Assembly (NCBI GenBank): GCA_046049545.1
Contig: JBJORF010000009.1
Location: forward strand, 1-64,000
DNA: 64,000 nucleotides
Origin: Romeriopsis sp046049545
Lineage (GTDB): Bacteria; Cyanobacteriota; Cyanobacteriia; Leptolyngbyales; Leptolyngbyaceae
Direction: 5' to 3'
Shown: positions 35,266-44,929 of the stretch, piece after piece
How the letters are laid out: every line of letters starts with the position of its first letter
How positions within the stretch are numbered: position 1 is the first letter of the stretch
The notes under the pieces: model-generated
Told to the model about the DNA's origin: nothing
Databases searched by the model: none
What the model saw: only the letters and a program-made list of their open reading frames with translations
Position numbers and translations under genes: made by a program

Positions 35266-38200
35266 TTACACCAGAGCTTCGAGGGTCTGCAGCAGTTCCT
35301 GCTCGTTGTAGGGTTTTGAGAAATAGGCGGTGGCACCGAGATTCATCGCCAGTTTGCGGTGCTTCTCGTTACTGCGCGAGGTGAGCATGGCGATCGGCAG
35401 ATTGCGGAATTCGGGGCGGGTTTTGATTTCGCTCAGAACGCCATAACCGTCGAGCCGTGGCATTTCCACATCACAGATGACGGCTTGCACTTGGAGACCG
35501 CTGAGCAGTTGGTCGACCGCTTCGCGCCCATCGCGGGCTTGTTCGACTTGATAGCCCGCTTTTTCCAGTGACAGTGCCAGGTAACGGCGGGCGTGAATTG
35601 AGTCGTCCACCACCAGAATTGTGGGGATTTGATTGCGATCGTCGGTGCTGGGGCTGGCTGGATTGGTGCCTGTATGGTCTTCCTGGATGGCAATTGCGAG
35701 CTGACTGAGTTGCTCGTTCATCAGCACGATCGGGTCCAGCAACGGCACAATGCGCCCATCCCCCAGGGTGGTGACACCACTAAAGCCAGTGGGCAAGGGG
35801 AACGGACTGTTCACCGGGCGAATGGCCACTTCTTGCTCTGACCAGTAGCGTCGGATTGGTAGGGCGTAACGCTGATCGCCACTCCCCACGATTACCACCA
35901 GTGGGTGATTGATCATCGGGTTCCCAGACAGTTCATTCAATTTGGTGCCAGGGGCAAATTGCCAAGCGCTGTCGGGATTGAACAGCAGGACGGATTCCCC
36001 CTGCCAGAGGACGTGATCGGGATGCTCGGCAGAGCGTTCGATCGCCGTGAGCGGCAGAATTTCCTTCACCATATCCAACGGCAGCGCAAAACTAAAACCA
36101 TTTGATTCCAGCAGCATGACGCGGAAAATGGACAGCGACAACGGAATTGAAATCGTAAAGGTGGTGCCTTTGCCCAGTTCCGTGGAAACAGCAATGTCTC
36201 CTTGAACCTTTTGGAGATTCGATTTCACTACGTCCATGCCGACCCCGCGTCCCGATAATTCGGTGACTTTATCGGCGGTACTAAAGCCTGCATCAAAAAT
36301 CATATCCAGCAATTTCTGCTCAGAAAATGCCTGAATCTGTGCTTCGGGAATCCCATAATTGCGAACTTTTGCCCGGATTTTTTCTAAGTTAATCCCACCG
36401 CCATCATCGCTCATGGTGACGATCGCGCGGTTCCCCCGCTGGGATGCCCGAATCTTAATGTTGCCTTCGGCGGGTTTTCCGGCCAGTTGACGGGCTTCCG
36501 GGGATTCAATGCCATGGTCAAAGGCATTCCGCAGCAGGTGATTCAGTGGGTCGGTGAGAATATCCAGGGTGCTGCGTTCAAATAGTGTTTGCTCCCCTTC
36601 GATCGTGAGGTTGACTTGTTTGCCGTACTTCACTGCATAGTCCCGCATCACGCGTGGGAAACGACCGACAATTTCCTCAAACGGGCGCATTTGAGTGCGG
36701 GTAATTTTGGTCTGGAGATTGCGGCTGGTGAGGTTGAGGTTGTTGTTGGCCTGTTGGACTTCTTGGTAGGTGAGGTTGATGTCATTGATCACCTCTTGCA
36801 GTTTGACGATCGTTTCCATCTGCGCTTGCGCCAGCAAATGTAATTCGGAATACTGATCCATTTCCAAGGCATCAAAGCCATTGTCATTAGAGCTGTTGCT
36901 ATTAGTATTCGCATCGCTGCGTACGGCCCCGCCATTGCTGCTGACTAGGTCTTCCATCGAAGACTTATCATACCAGCGGCGCAGATCGAGGTTAAATCCT
37001 TCGAGGTCGTTCATCCGCTGCCGCAGCAGGGGCATTAATTCCTGGAATTGTCCCAGGCGCAAGTTAATCCCGTTACGATCGAGGATTAATGTCCCGAACA
37101 GCGTATTAATTTGCTGAAGCTGTTCGACGGGGACGCGGATGGTCGCATCGGATGTTGGTTTTGTGGCTGGTTTTGCAGTTGGTCTTGGTGCTGCTTTTGG
37201 TGCGACGGATGTTGCAGTGATCGGTGTTGTCGTGACGGTTGCAGCGACAGCTTCCGGTGCTGGTAATGTGGTTGAAATTGGCTCCAAGGTCGGCAGTTCG
37301 GGAATCGTGAGATTCGCGATCGTGTCTTGCAAGCTCGCTAGATCACCGAGGTCAAAGCTGATGGCGGGTAATACCGCTGGTGTTGATTCCGAGGAGGTTG
37401 GGTCGATCGTGCTATTAGTCGATTCCGGTGCAACGGGTTCGATTTCACTGTTGGCAAGTTCACTGTTGGCAAGTTCACCGGCAGTAATTTCACTGGCAGT
37501 AATTTCACTGCTGTCTGAATGATTCGGAATGAGCGCAGCGACGTTACTGAGGTCGATTGTGTTGAGACTCGCCTGGAGACTGGCAAGGTCGATATCGGGC
37601 ACCGTAATTTCTGGCGCCGCAAGACCGGACGTTGTCTCTGAGCTAGGCGCGGCAGAGATTGGTGCGGTTTCGTCGATCGCGGCGATCGGATTGGTTGACC
37701 ATTCCAGTTGGCTCGGCAATTGCTCCATGCGTCCCAGGGCCACCAACGCACTAGTCCGCTGCCACAATTCCAAGGCTTCGTCAGCAATATTTGCGAGCTG
37801 ATTGACCGTTGCCTCAGCGGTTGCGGCTTGAATCGAACCACAGAGCGAAATAAACGGATCGATATTGCCAATTAAGCCAAATTCCAGCATTTTGTTGGCG
37901 TATTGCAAGAGGCTTGACCGGAGGTCTTCCCCGCCGAGGCTGGGGCGCAGGGCTTCAAATTCACTGAGCGCCCCTTCCACGCCACTGGTAAACATGACGA
38001 TCGTGATGTCGATATCTTCGTCAGCCGCCAGCAATGTATTTTCATCATCATCGGTAACATCGCCGAGACGCGCGTGGAGCTGGTCAAAAATCGGCCCCAT
38101 ACGCGATTGCAGCCAAGCATCATCCACCGTCTGACCTTCGTAATGGTACTGCTTCACTTCGCGCAGACCATCTACCCCAGCCAGGAGCAGCGTTTCCAGT

Positions 38201-38457
38201 TCCGTATCAATTTCAATCAGCCGCGCCCGGAGGATTTTAAACGAATCCTCCAAACGGTGGGCAACGTGACTTAGCGGCATGAACCCCATCATCCCGGCAC
38301 TGCCCTTAATCGAGTGGGCCGCCCGCAATGCCGCATCCAATTGCTGGGGCCGATCGTCGGCGGTAGCCAGATTCAGCAAAATGGTTTCCAATTGCTCAAA
38401 GTATTCTTCGGCTTCTTCCAAAAAATTAAGCCGAACCTGCTGCTCTGTGTCGATCAT
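35266..38457 (-). CDS. Hybrid CheA-type histidine kinase (PilL/HmpE-like)
   Basis: Kinase of a taxis/type IV pilus control system. Using the ATG at 38457, preceded by AAGGA, it has 1063 residues. An N-terminal Hpt domain with phospho-accepting H48 (RAAHSIKGSAGMMG) is followed by a long acidic Ser/Thr/Ala-rich linker (about 250-430). The ATPase domain has LNHLLRNAFDHGIE (N box), SDDGGGI and GRGVGMDVV. A CheW-like domain comes next, then a C-terminal receiver with ICDVEMPRLDGYGV. It is last in the operon, after the MCP. A GTG at 38475 is an alternative start. Confidence 0.93.
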   Translation of the reverse strand: MIDTEQQVRLNFLEEAEEYFEQLETILLNLATADDRPQQLDAALRAAHSIKGSAGMMGFMPLSHVAHRLEDSFKILRARLIEIDTELETLLLAGVDGLREVKQYHYEGQTVDDAWLQSRMGPIFDQLHARLGDVTDDDENTLLAADEDIDITIVMFTSGVEGALSEFEALRPSLGGEDLRSSLLQYANKMLEFGLIGNIDPFISLCGSIQAATAEATVNQLANIADEALELWQRTSALVALGRMEQLPSQLEWSTNPIAAIDETAPISAAPSSETTSGLAAPEITVPDIDLASLQASLNTIDLSNVAALIPNHSDSSEITASEITAGELANSELANSEIEPVAPESTNSTIDPTSSESTPAVLPAISFDLGDLASLQDTIANLTIPELPTLEPISTTLPAPEAVAATVTTTPITATSVAPKAAPRPTAKPATKPTSDATIRVPVEQLQQINTLFGTLILDRNGINLRLGQFQELMPLLRQRMNDLEGFNLDLRRWYDKSSMEDLVSSNGGAVRSDANTNSNSSNDNGFDALEMDQYSELHLLAQAQMETIVKLQEVINDINLTYQEVQQANNNLNLTSRNLQTKITRTQMRPFEEIVGRFPRVMRDYAVKYGKQVNLTIEGEQTLFERSTLDILTDPLNHLLRNAFDHGIESPEARQLAGKPAEGNIKIRASQRGNRAIVTMSDDGGGINLEKIRAKVRNYGIPEAQIQAFSEQKLLDMIFDAGFSTADKVTELSGRGVGMDVVKSNLQKVQGDIAVSTELGKGTTFTISIPLSLSIFRVMLLESNGFSFALPLDMVKEILPLTAIERSAEHPDHVLWQGESVLLFNPDSAWQFAPGTKLNELSGNPMINHPLVVIVGSGDQRYALPIRRYWSEQEVAIRPVNSPFPLPTGFSGVTTLGDGRIVPLLDPIVLMNEQLSQLAIAIQEDHTGTNPASPSTDDRNQIPTILVVDDSIHARRYLALSLEKAGYQVEQARDGREAVDQLLSGLQVQAVICDVEMPRLDGYGVLSEIKTRPEFRNLPIAMLTSRSNEKHRKLAMNLGATAYFSKPYNEQELLQTLEALV
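37444..37510. repeat. 15-bp tandem repeats in the CheA linker
   Basis: TTCACTGTTGGCAAG occurs twice, followed by two TTCACTGGCAGTAAT-type units and a partial one. They encode ANSEL and TASEI repeats in the acidic linker. Confidence 0.85.
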
Positions 38458-38525
38458 GGCTAAATCCTTGCCCACCAGTTAGAAGTGAAAAATGCCAACC
38501 GAAATTGCTCACGGAAATTCGCAGT

Positions 38526-38588
38526 GATTGGGGGAATGTTCACTTAGGCATGTCTATTCAGGCATGTCCACTCAGGTATTCCCCAATC
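38526..38588. repeat. Inverted repeat enclosing three 14-bp tandem units, between MCP and CheA genes
   Basis: GATTGGGGGAAT (38526-38537) and ATTCCCCAATC (38578-38588) are inverted copies. Between them lie about three units of the type TCAGGCATGTCCAC (38544-38581). The structure occupies the gap between the MCP stop and the CheA start and would form an intercistronic hairpin. Confidence 0.75.
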
Positions 38589-38591
38589 AAT

Positions 38592-41045
38592 CTAGATTGC
38601 CGCTGATTCGCGGACATCAGATGTGGCGATGAATTCGCTGGGCAGGTCGGCGGCGGCGACCAAGTCATCTTCCACTTTGAACTGGGCCACGGACTCTTGC
38701 AGCGATCGCGCGATTTCGGCTGTGTCTTGAATCGCCTTAGCCATCTGCTCTGAGGCCTTCGCGCGTTGTTCTGATTCGAGGGTTGCGGCTTTTACCTGGT
38801 TGGTGACCACCGATGCAGCGGCGGTTTGGGCGATGGTGGAAGCCGAAATCGATCGCATCAGTTGGTTAATCTGCGCCGACTTTTGCAACACCTGCGTGAG
38901 GCGCTGCTTTGTGCTTTCCACCAACAGGGTACTGTCCACCACCTGCGCGGTACCGGTTTCGATCGCGCCGACCACTTCCTGGGTTTCGGCTTGAATCGCG
39001 GCGACGATCTGAGCAATTTCTTTGGTGGCTGCTGCTGATTGCTCCGCCAAGGCCCCGACCTGTTCCGCAACGGCGGTGAAACCTTGGCCCAGTTCACCCG
39101 CCCGGGCCGCTTCCACACTGGCGTTTACGGCCAAGAGGTTAGTTTTCAGGGCGATTTCGTCAATCAAGCTCACGGTTTGCGAAATCTTCTGGGCCGATTC
39201 CCCGAGCCGCTTAATTTTCTTCGCGGTTTCACCGACCGTAGAACGCAGGCCGAGGATACTGTCCACGGTTTTATCCATGTATTCGTTCCCGTCTTGAACG
39301 GCGGTATAGGTTTCATCGGTCAATTGTGAAGCGGCTTCGGCGTTGCTGGAGACCGTTTGAATCGAAGCGGATACTTCTTCCACCGAGCTCATGGTTTGGC
39401 GTAGGCTATTCGCTTCGGCGAGGGCCTGGGTCGCTAAGCTGCGAATCCCTTCGGCGTTGACATCGAGGGACATGCTCACCTGTCCGGCGGAGCCTTTCAC
39501 CTGCATTGCTGTGTTGCGGAGGTTTTCAATAATCGAGTTAAACAAGTCAGCCACGATGCCAACATCCCCGGCGGAGAGCTGCGCCCGCACGGTCAAATCA
39601 CCATCACTGGCATCGCCCACATCTTCCATGAGCTGCATTACGTCATGCTCCAGTTCTTCGCGCTGTCGGCCTTGTTCCACCGCGAGATCTTCTTGCTGTT
39701 TGAGCAAGCTCTGCACCTGGTCCAGCAGACGGTTAAAGGACTGAGCCAATGTCCGGGTTTCAGTTGTGCCTTGCTCTTCCACCCGTAGGTTGAGTTTTCC
39801 TTCGGCCACGGCTTCCGCTGTCCGGGTCAAGTCAGCCAAGGGCTTGGCAAGCTGACGGGCGAGCAGCAACACGAAAAAGGCCCCGATCAAGCTCAACAAG
39901 ACCGAAGTCCCGGAGAACACCGTCAACAGTTCTTGACCGCTGGCTTCCACGGCTGCAGCTGATTCGGAACCGACGGCGACCAAATCCGTGCCATCGATCG
40001 CGTTAATGCTGTAATACCGATCGCCGATCTCGACTAAAGCGCCGCTAATGCGCAATCGCTTATTCTCTTGGGGAACGGTGTTGAGATTGACTAATTTGAA
40101 GCCTCCCATGGCTTGCAGTTTCTGTTGAAATGCACTGATGCCATCTTGATCGAAGCCGCCGAGGTTGGCTTTCACCAGTTCCAGGGCTAATTGCTTCACG
40201 CTATCACCGCCACTCAATTGTTGCTGCGTGTTGGCATCAGTTTTGACATCTTTACGGGTAATCGTGGTGACGACATTACCGCTGACACTATCCATTAACT
40301 GGACGATCTCTGAATCCTTCATCTCCTTCTGAATATACTTCGCCAATTCCGCTTGGAAAAACTCGGCTTTTACCGTCAGCTTGACCACACCGAGGGCTTC
40401 GAGACCCGCCGGATTGTAGATTTTGCGGGCGGTGGCGACAACACTCTGCTTTGAAGATTCGTCAAATTCGGGTTGGTCAATAAATGAACCTTGGAGCTTG
40501 GCATTTTTCCACCAGCGCTCGTCGCTCTGAACAAAATCCGAGGTGGGTTCCCCAGCGGCCAGGGTATAGCCGTTACGATCGGTGATGAACAGTTCTGCGA
40601 CCCCTTCGACTTGCAACAACCGCTTGAGATATTCGTTAATTTTGGGGTTGGCTTCAAGTTGTTTCTGGGCGCTGTATTTTTGTTCGAGGGCTTCCACTTG
40701 ATCGGGTTGGGTCAAATCGAGATCATTCAAGCCTTCGCGAGCGGTAATGCTGTTGGCTTTCTCGAACAGGGCTAAGACTTCTGGACTTTGACGAATGAAG
40801 TCGATGACATCTTGCTTACTTTTAAAAATCGATTGGGTCGAGAGGCTGACTACGGAAGCGTCTTTTTGCAGGCGTTGCAGTTCGGTTTCGCGGCCCCGGT
40901 TACGGGAAGCGTTGTACCCCAAGCCCCCCGCCAGTAGTAGGGGCACTAGTACCACGGGCAGAACGCTGAGCAACAGTCGACGGGGTAGGGTTTCGTTCTT
41001 TGCGCGTTGGTCGGATTGAGCGGCGGCGTTGGTGGTGGTAATCAT
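38592..41045 (-). CDS. Methyl-accepting chemotaxis protein with Cache-like sensor (PilJ/HmpD-like)
   Basis: The 817-residue membrane receptor has transmembrane helix 1 at about 24-45 and a periplasmic region of about 310 residues containing a dCache-like pattern (FIDQPEFDESSKQSVV and EALGVVKLTV). Helix 2 lies near 380 (VLLSLIGAFFVLLLARQL), then HAMP domains, and the MCP signalling domain contains EIALKTNLLAVNASVEAARAGE-type hairpin tip residues. There is no GAF or phytochrome domain, so it looks like the Hmp/Pil rather than the Pix/Ptx photoreceptor type. It is fourth in the operon. Confidence 0.92.
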   Translation of the reverse strand: MITTTNAAAQSDQRAKNETLPRRLLLSVLPVVLVPLLLAGGLGYNASRNRGRETELQRLQKDASVVSLSTQSIFKSKQDVIDFIRQSPEVLALFEKANSITAREGLNDLDLTQPDQVEALEQKYSAQKQLEANPKINEYLKRLLQVEGVAELFITDRNGYTLAAGEPTSDFVQSDERWWKNAKLQGSFIDQPEFDESSKQSVVATARKIYNPAGLEALGVVKLTVKAEFFQAELAKYIQKEMKDSEIVQLMDSVSGNVVTTITRKDVKTDANTQQQLSGGDSVKQLALELVKANLGGFDQDGISAFQQKLQAMGGFKLVNLNTVPQENKRLRISGALVEIGDRYYSINAIDGTDLVAVGSESAAAVEASGQELLTVFSGTSVLLSLIGAFFVLLLARQLAKPLADLTRTAEAVAEGKLNLRVEEQGTTETRTLAQSFNRLLDQVQSLLKQQEDLAVEQGRQREELEHDVMQLMEDVGDASDGDLTVRAQLSAGDVGIVADLFNSIIENLRNTAMQVKGSAGQVSMSLDVNAEGIRSLATQALAEANSLRQTMSSVEEVSASIQTVSSNAEAASQLTDETYTAVQDGNEYMDKTVDSILGLRSTVGETAKKIKRLGESAQKISQTVSLIDEIALKTNLLAVNASVEAARAGELGQGFTAVAEQVGALAEQSAAATKEIAQIVAAIQAETQEVVGAIETGTAQVVDSTLLVESTKQRLTQVLQKSAQINQLMRSISASTIAQTAAASVVTNQVKAATLESEQRAKASEQMAKAIQDTAEIARSLQESVAQFKVEDDLVAAADLPSEFIATSDVRESAAI

Positions 41046-41124
41046 GATGGGATCAGGAGAATTAAATGAGCGAGGATCGGATAATGACAGAAAATTTAAA
41101 AGGATGTCAGCGATATCGACGCGG

Positions 41125-41685
41125 TTATCCAGGGGCGGTAGAAGGTTGTTGTTGGGTCAGGGTTTCGGGGTTAAGAATCAGTAAGGTTTCGTCGGCTTGG
41201 CGAAATTGGCCCAGTACGAAAGGCTGGAGTTCAGGACTAACCATGGGCCCGATCGGGGTAATGCGGGTATCGTCGAGGCGAATTGAGCCGCGAATCTGCT
41301 GGACGGCTAAGCCCAGCCATTGTTCACTGCCAGTTGCAGCCCGATCGGGAATCCGAATGACAATTGTTTCGTAGCGATAGGCGCGTTCCGCTTCAGTAAC
41401 GAGGCCCAACTGTTGAGCAAGGGCACTGATCCAAAGCACTTGGCCTTTAACGCGCATCAAGCCGAGAATGTAGCTCGGCATATTTGGCATCGGAGTGATG
41501 TCCCGTGGGGCCAACAACTGGGTTTCTTCAATGCAGTCCAAAGGCAACGCCATGGCGATATCAGCGGTGACTTGAATCCGCAAAAATGCTTCCCCCGATC
41601 GGGTATCGGCTTCAAATAACTGCGGGAGCAGCTGCTGTAAGCGCTCATTGGGCTTCGTCGTTTGGGGAACAGAGGATAGCATCAT
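41125..41685 (-). CDS. CheW-like adaptor protein (PilI/HmpC-like)
   Basis: Couples the MCP to the CheA kinase. The 186-residue CheW domain shows LPLDCIEETQLL, SYILGLMRVKGQVLWISALAQQLG and the later IRGSIRLDD. It is third in the operon, 79 bases before the MCP gene and 63 bases after the CheY gene. Confidence 0.9.
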   Translation of the reverse strand: MMLSSVPQTTKPNERLQQLLPQLFEADTRSGEAFLRIQVTADIAMALPLDCIEETQLLAPRDITPMPNMPSYILGLMRVKGQVLWISALAQQLGLVTEAERAYRYETIVIRIPDRAATGSEQWLGLAVQQIRGSIRLDDTRITPIGPMVSPELQPFVLGQFRQADETLLILNPETLTQQQPSTAPG

Positions 41686-41748
41686 AGCGGTGAGAGAAGG
41701 TTAAAGGGATGACACGCAAAGTAAACCGCAACCGTTGACGAGCTTGCC

Positions 41749-42114
41749 TTAGACCGAAACAGCCTGTACGGCATTGATTAAGTCTTCGCGGGAGCAAGGC
41801 TTAATCACGTAGGCATCAACGCCTTGCTTTTTGGCCCAGGCTTGATCAACTTGGCGATCCTTGGTGGTACAAGCAATGATCCGAATATTCGCGGTGGAGG
41901 CTTCTTTTTTCAGCAGGCGGCAGAGTTCGAGGCCCGTGATTTGGGGCATGACTAAGTCCGTCACGATCACATCCGGCTGTTCAACTTTGGCTTTTTCTAG
42001 GGCCTGTTCGCCGTTCTCGGCGGTGCTGACAACGTATCCAGCGGTTTGGAGATAACTGCTGATTAACTGCAATTCCGACTTCATATCGTCGACGATGAGA
42101 ACCTTCTTAGCCAT
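41749..42114 (-). CDS. CheY-like response regulator (PilH/HmpB-like)
   Basis: Single receiver domain of 121 residues with acidic pocket DD at 9-10, phospho-acceptor D53 (VIVTDLVMPQITG), switch Thr in ACTT and conserved Lys in VIKPCSRED. It is second in the operon and presumably phosphorylated by the hybrid CheA. Confidence 0.95.
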   Translation of the reverse strand: MAKKVLIVDDMKSELQLISSYLQTAGYVVSTAENGEQALEKAKVEQPDVIVTDLVMPQITGLELCRLLKKEASTANIRIIACTTKDRQVDQAWAKKQGVDAYVIKPCSREDLINAVQAVSV

Positions 42115-42177
42115 GGCGCTGTACTACCTCAAATTGAACGAGTGAAATGAACTGCTGAATGTAACGGTGGTTGGGGT

Positions 42178-43377
42178 TCAGGTGTAGGCTGGCTGTTGAT
42201 TGAGGTACTGGTTGACCAAGTTCAACAGTTCTTCCTGGGAGAAGGGCTTGGTGAGATAGTCCGTCGCCCCGGCCGCTTTGGCTTTTTCTTTGTCAAGCAC
42301 ACCACTATTACCGCTGACCATGATGATCGGGACTTCGGTGAAGACGGAACTGCGCTTCAGAATTTGGCAGAGGCGATTTCCATCGATTCCCGGCATCGAG
42401 ACATCCATCAGAATCAAGTCGGGCTTCATGTCAAAGAGTGCTGACAAAGATGCCATGGGGTTTTCAACCGTGGCAATCTCGAAGCGATCGGTGCCGAGGT
42501 AGCGCTGAATCGTATCGAGTACGGTCGGGCTGTCATCGATGCAGACCACTTTGTACTTGCTGCCGCTGGGGGCGGGGGCTGCGGGGGCTGCCGAGGGAAC
42601 GGCAATTCCGGGGCTGGTGGTGAAGGCGGCGGGGGCTGCCGGGGCGGCCGGAATCCGGGGCAATAGGTGGTGGGGATGGGCCGCGTCTTCGAGTTGCAGG
42701 ATGCCTGCGGCGATGTAGGGATGCAGCATTTGGCAAACCTTGAGTGAATCTTGCTTCAACAAGAAGGCCAGTTGCCGCAGGCTGATGCCTTGCATCAAGC
42801 GGGCGATCATTTCTAGGGTTTGGGCCGGGAGGACACCTTGGGGGACGGGCTGTTGCAGGCGACTGAGGTCCAGGCAACGCGGACGCTGATAGGGGCTGGT
42901 GATCGTCGGTGCAAGTTGTTTCCAGGGCGTGAGCCGCGACTCAAGTTGACTGGCGAATTCCAGCAGGTTGATGCCGGGTAAGTGATCGGATGTGATCGCG
43001 GTATCTTGCCAGTTGGCTTGGGCTTCATTGACCCACAGCATCGGATCGAGGGCATCTTGGGCGATCGTACGAATCAGCTGTTGAACTTGATCGGGCGCGA
43101 GAATTTGGCGATTGTGCATTTGGTCGATCGCGTCGATTATGCGCAGTCCCGGCTGGAACTGAATGATTTCGCGGTAGCCCGGCAGGCTGGATTCAAAGCC
43201 TAATTCTGGGAGAAATTGCTCAAGCAAATCGAGGGACTGCAAGCTGTTGTCGGCATAGTGCAGTTGGCCGTTACTGAGGCTGATGTGCCAAGTCACACTA
43301 TTGCCGCTAATTTGCCAAATACCGCTGGGCCGTTGGCTGGAGTCCTTCAGTAGCTGAACAATATCAAAGGGATTCAT
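42178..43377 (-). CDS. PATAN-domain response regulator (PatA/PilG/HmpA-like)
   Basis: The 399-residue product begins MNPFDIVQLLKDSSQRPSG with the N-terminal PATAN (DUF4388-related) region typical of cyanobacterial PatA-type regulators. A Pro/Ala-rich linker (about 260-280) follows, then a C-terminal receiver with LILMDVSMPGIDGN and YLTKPFSQEEL. Members act as outputs that control type IV pilus motors. The ATG at 43377 is preferred over an upstream in-frame start at 43482. It is first in the five-gene operon, whose promoter lies next to the proposed origin. Confidence 0.9.
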   Translation of the reverse strand: MNPFDIVQLLKDSSQRPSGIWQISGNSVTWHISLSNGQLHYADNSLQSLDLLEQFLPELGFESSLPGYREIIQFQPGLRIIDAIDQMHNRQILAPDQVQQLIRTIAQDALDPMLWVNEAQANWQDTAITSDHLPGINLLEFASQLESRLTPWKQLAPTITSPYQRPRCLDLSRLQQPVPQGVLPAQTLEMIARLMQGISLRQLAFLLKQDSLKVCQMLHPYIAAGILQLEDAAHPHHLLPRIPAAPAAPAAFTTSPGIAVPSAAPAAPAPSGSKYKVVCIDDSPTVLDTIQRYLGTDRFEIATVENPMASLSALFDMKPDLILMDVSMPGIDGNRLCQILKRSSVFTEVPIIMVSGNSGVLDKEKAKAAGATDYLTKPFSQEELLNLVNQYLNQQPAYT

Positions 43378-43482
43378 GAATCGCGTCCTTAAATCGGCTT
43401 GATCGAGGTTAAATCGCTCGGTGGGGGGATTCCCCTTCCTATAAATTGCCCGATTCAAAGGGGGAACTAACAGGCGAATCAT

Positions 43483-43741
43483 AAATTAATCGGGCCTGAA
43501 ACACTGATTCAGTCAGTGTTTGTACGGTTAGTTCCGATGGTCGGTAACTGGGGTTGAGTCAGTTCCACAGGGGTGGAAGTTCAAGATTGTGCGATCGATC
43601 GCAGTTTTTCCACAGTTTCCACAGGGCTGGCGGAGTCGAATTTCTCTAGCGCTATATATAGTGGAAAAGCCTGAAACGATCGTGGCAATGGATGTTAGGA
43701 TAGGCCGCAGGATTTTCTATTCGCCCCAGATGTGACTTGCC
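43483..43741. other. oriC: Candidate replication origin (oriC) upstream of dnaN
   Basis: The divergent gap between the taxis operon and dnaN carries clustered matches to the cyanobacterial DnaA box TTTTCCACA. There is an exact copy at 43606-43614, GTTTCCACA at 43615-43623, the inverse TTTTCCACT at 43660-43668, and a weaker AGTTCCACA at 43561-43569. An AT-rich GCTATATATAGTG stretch lies at 43651-43662. Location beside dnaN is known for origins of some model cyanobacteria. The origin function is inferred. Confidence 0.7.
43606..43623 (+). promoter_or_regulatory. Two adjacent DnaA boxes
   Basis: TTTTCCACA is followed without a gap by GTTTCCACA, in the same orientation. Tight head-to-tail boxes favour cooperative DnaA binding. 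Confidence 0.75.
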
Positions 43742-44881
43742 ATGAAATTGACTTGTAGCCAGAGCAACTTGAATGCCAACCTGTCGCTGGTGAGCCGGGC
43801 AGTGTCCTCACGGCCGAGTCATCCGGTACTGGCGAATGTGCTGTTGAATGCGGATGAAGCGACGCAAACGGTGAAGCTCTGTGCGTTTGATCTGAGTTTG
43901 GGGATTCAGACGAGCTTTCCGGCCCAAGTCGAGGTGGGGGGTGTGCTGACGCTACCGGCGAAGCTGTTGGGGGATATTGTGTCGCGGCTGTCGGAGGGGG
44001 AGATCACCCTGGATGACGGTGAGGGTGAGACGGAGACGGGAATTTTGACGACGATTACGTCGAGTTCGGGGCGTTATCAGGTGCGTTGTTTGGGGGCGGA
44101 GGATTTTCCGGAGTTGCCGACGATCGCGGGCGATGCGGTGGCGCTGCCAGCGGAGGCGTTAATTGATGGGCTGAAAAGTTCGTTGTTTGCGGCTAGTTCG
44201 GATGAGACGAAGCAGGTGCTGACGGGGGTGCATTTGAATGTGCAGTCGGAGGGGCTGGAGTTTGCGGCGACGGATGGGCACCGATTGGCGGTGGTGCAGA
44301 CGGTGAATGAGGAAGGGGCGACCCCGATGAAGAATCTGGCGGTGACGGTGCCTGCGAAGGCGTTGCAGGAGCTGATCAAAATGCTGGAGCGGGGGAGTAA
44401 TACCTCGGTGGCGGTGAAGTTTGATCCGGCGCAGGCGGTGTTTGAGTGGGGCGATCAGCGGTTGACCAGTCGTTTGCTGGAGGCGCAATATCCGAATTAT
44501 CGGCAGTTGTTGCCGAAGCAGTTTAGCCATCAGATGACGATCGATCGGCGATCGTTCCTGGGGGCGTTGGAGCGGATTTCGGTGTTGGCTGACCAGCGCA
44601 ACAATATTGTGAAGTTGAGCCTGGATCCCGAGGCGGGGACGGTGAAGGTGTCGGTGGATGCCCAGGATGTGGGGAGTGGCCAAGAGACGGTGGCGGCGCA
44701 GATTACGGGCGATGCAATGGATGTGGCGTTTAATGTGCGCTATTTGATTGAGGGGTTGAAGGTGCTGAGTTCGACGGAGGTGCAGTTGCAGTTGAATACG
44801 CCGACGAGTCCGGCTGTGGTGGTGCCGTTGGGGGCGTTGCAGATGCAGTATTTGGTGATGCCAGTGCAGATCAGGGGGTAG
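43742..44881 (+). CDS. dnaN: DNA polymerase III beta subunit (sliding clamp)
   Basis: Ring-shaped processivity clamp. The 379-residue product shows the three-domain clamp fold: MKLTCSQSNLNANLSLVSRAV at the N-terminus, FAATDGHRLAVV in domain 2, and the C-terminal PLGALQMQYLVMPVQIRG that contributes to the peptide-binding cleft. It starts at the ATG right after the candidate origin. The plus strand is visibly G-rich through this gene. Confidence 0.97.
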   Translation: MKLTCSQSNLNANLSLVSRAVSSRPSHPVLANVLLNADEATQTVKLCAFDLSLGIQTSFPAQVEVGGVLTLPAKLLGDIVSRLSEGEITLDDGEGETETGILTTITSSSGRYQVRCLGAEDFPELPTIAGDAVALPAEALIDGLKSSLFAASSDETKQVLTGVHLNVQSEGLEFAATDGHRLAVVQTVNEEGATPMKNLAVTVPAKALQELIKMLERGSNTSVAVKFDPAQAVFEWGDQRLTSRLLEAQYPNYRQLLPKQFSHQMTIDRRSFLGALERISVLADQRNNIVKLSLDPEAGTVKVSVDAQDVGSGQETVAAQITGDAMDVAFNVRYLIEGLKVLSSTEVQLQLNTPTSPAVVVPLGALQMQYLVMPVQIRG

Positions 44882-44929
44882 GTGGTTGGTGAGATTAGCT
44901 TTAAGTATTGAAGCAGTGGCATCTGAATT

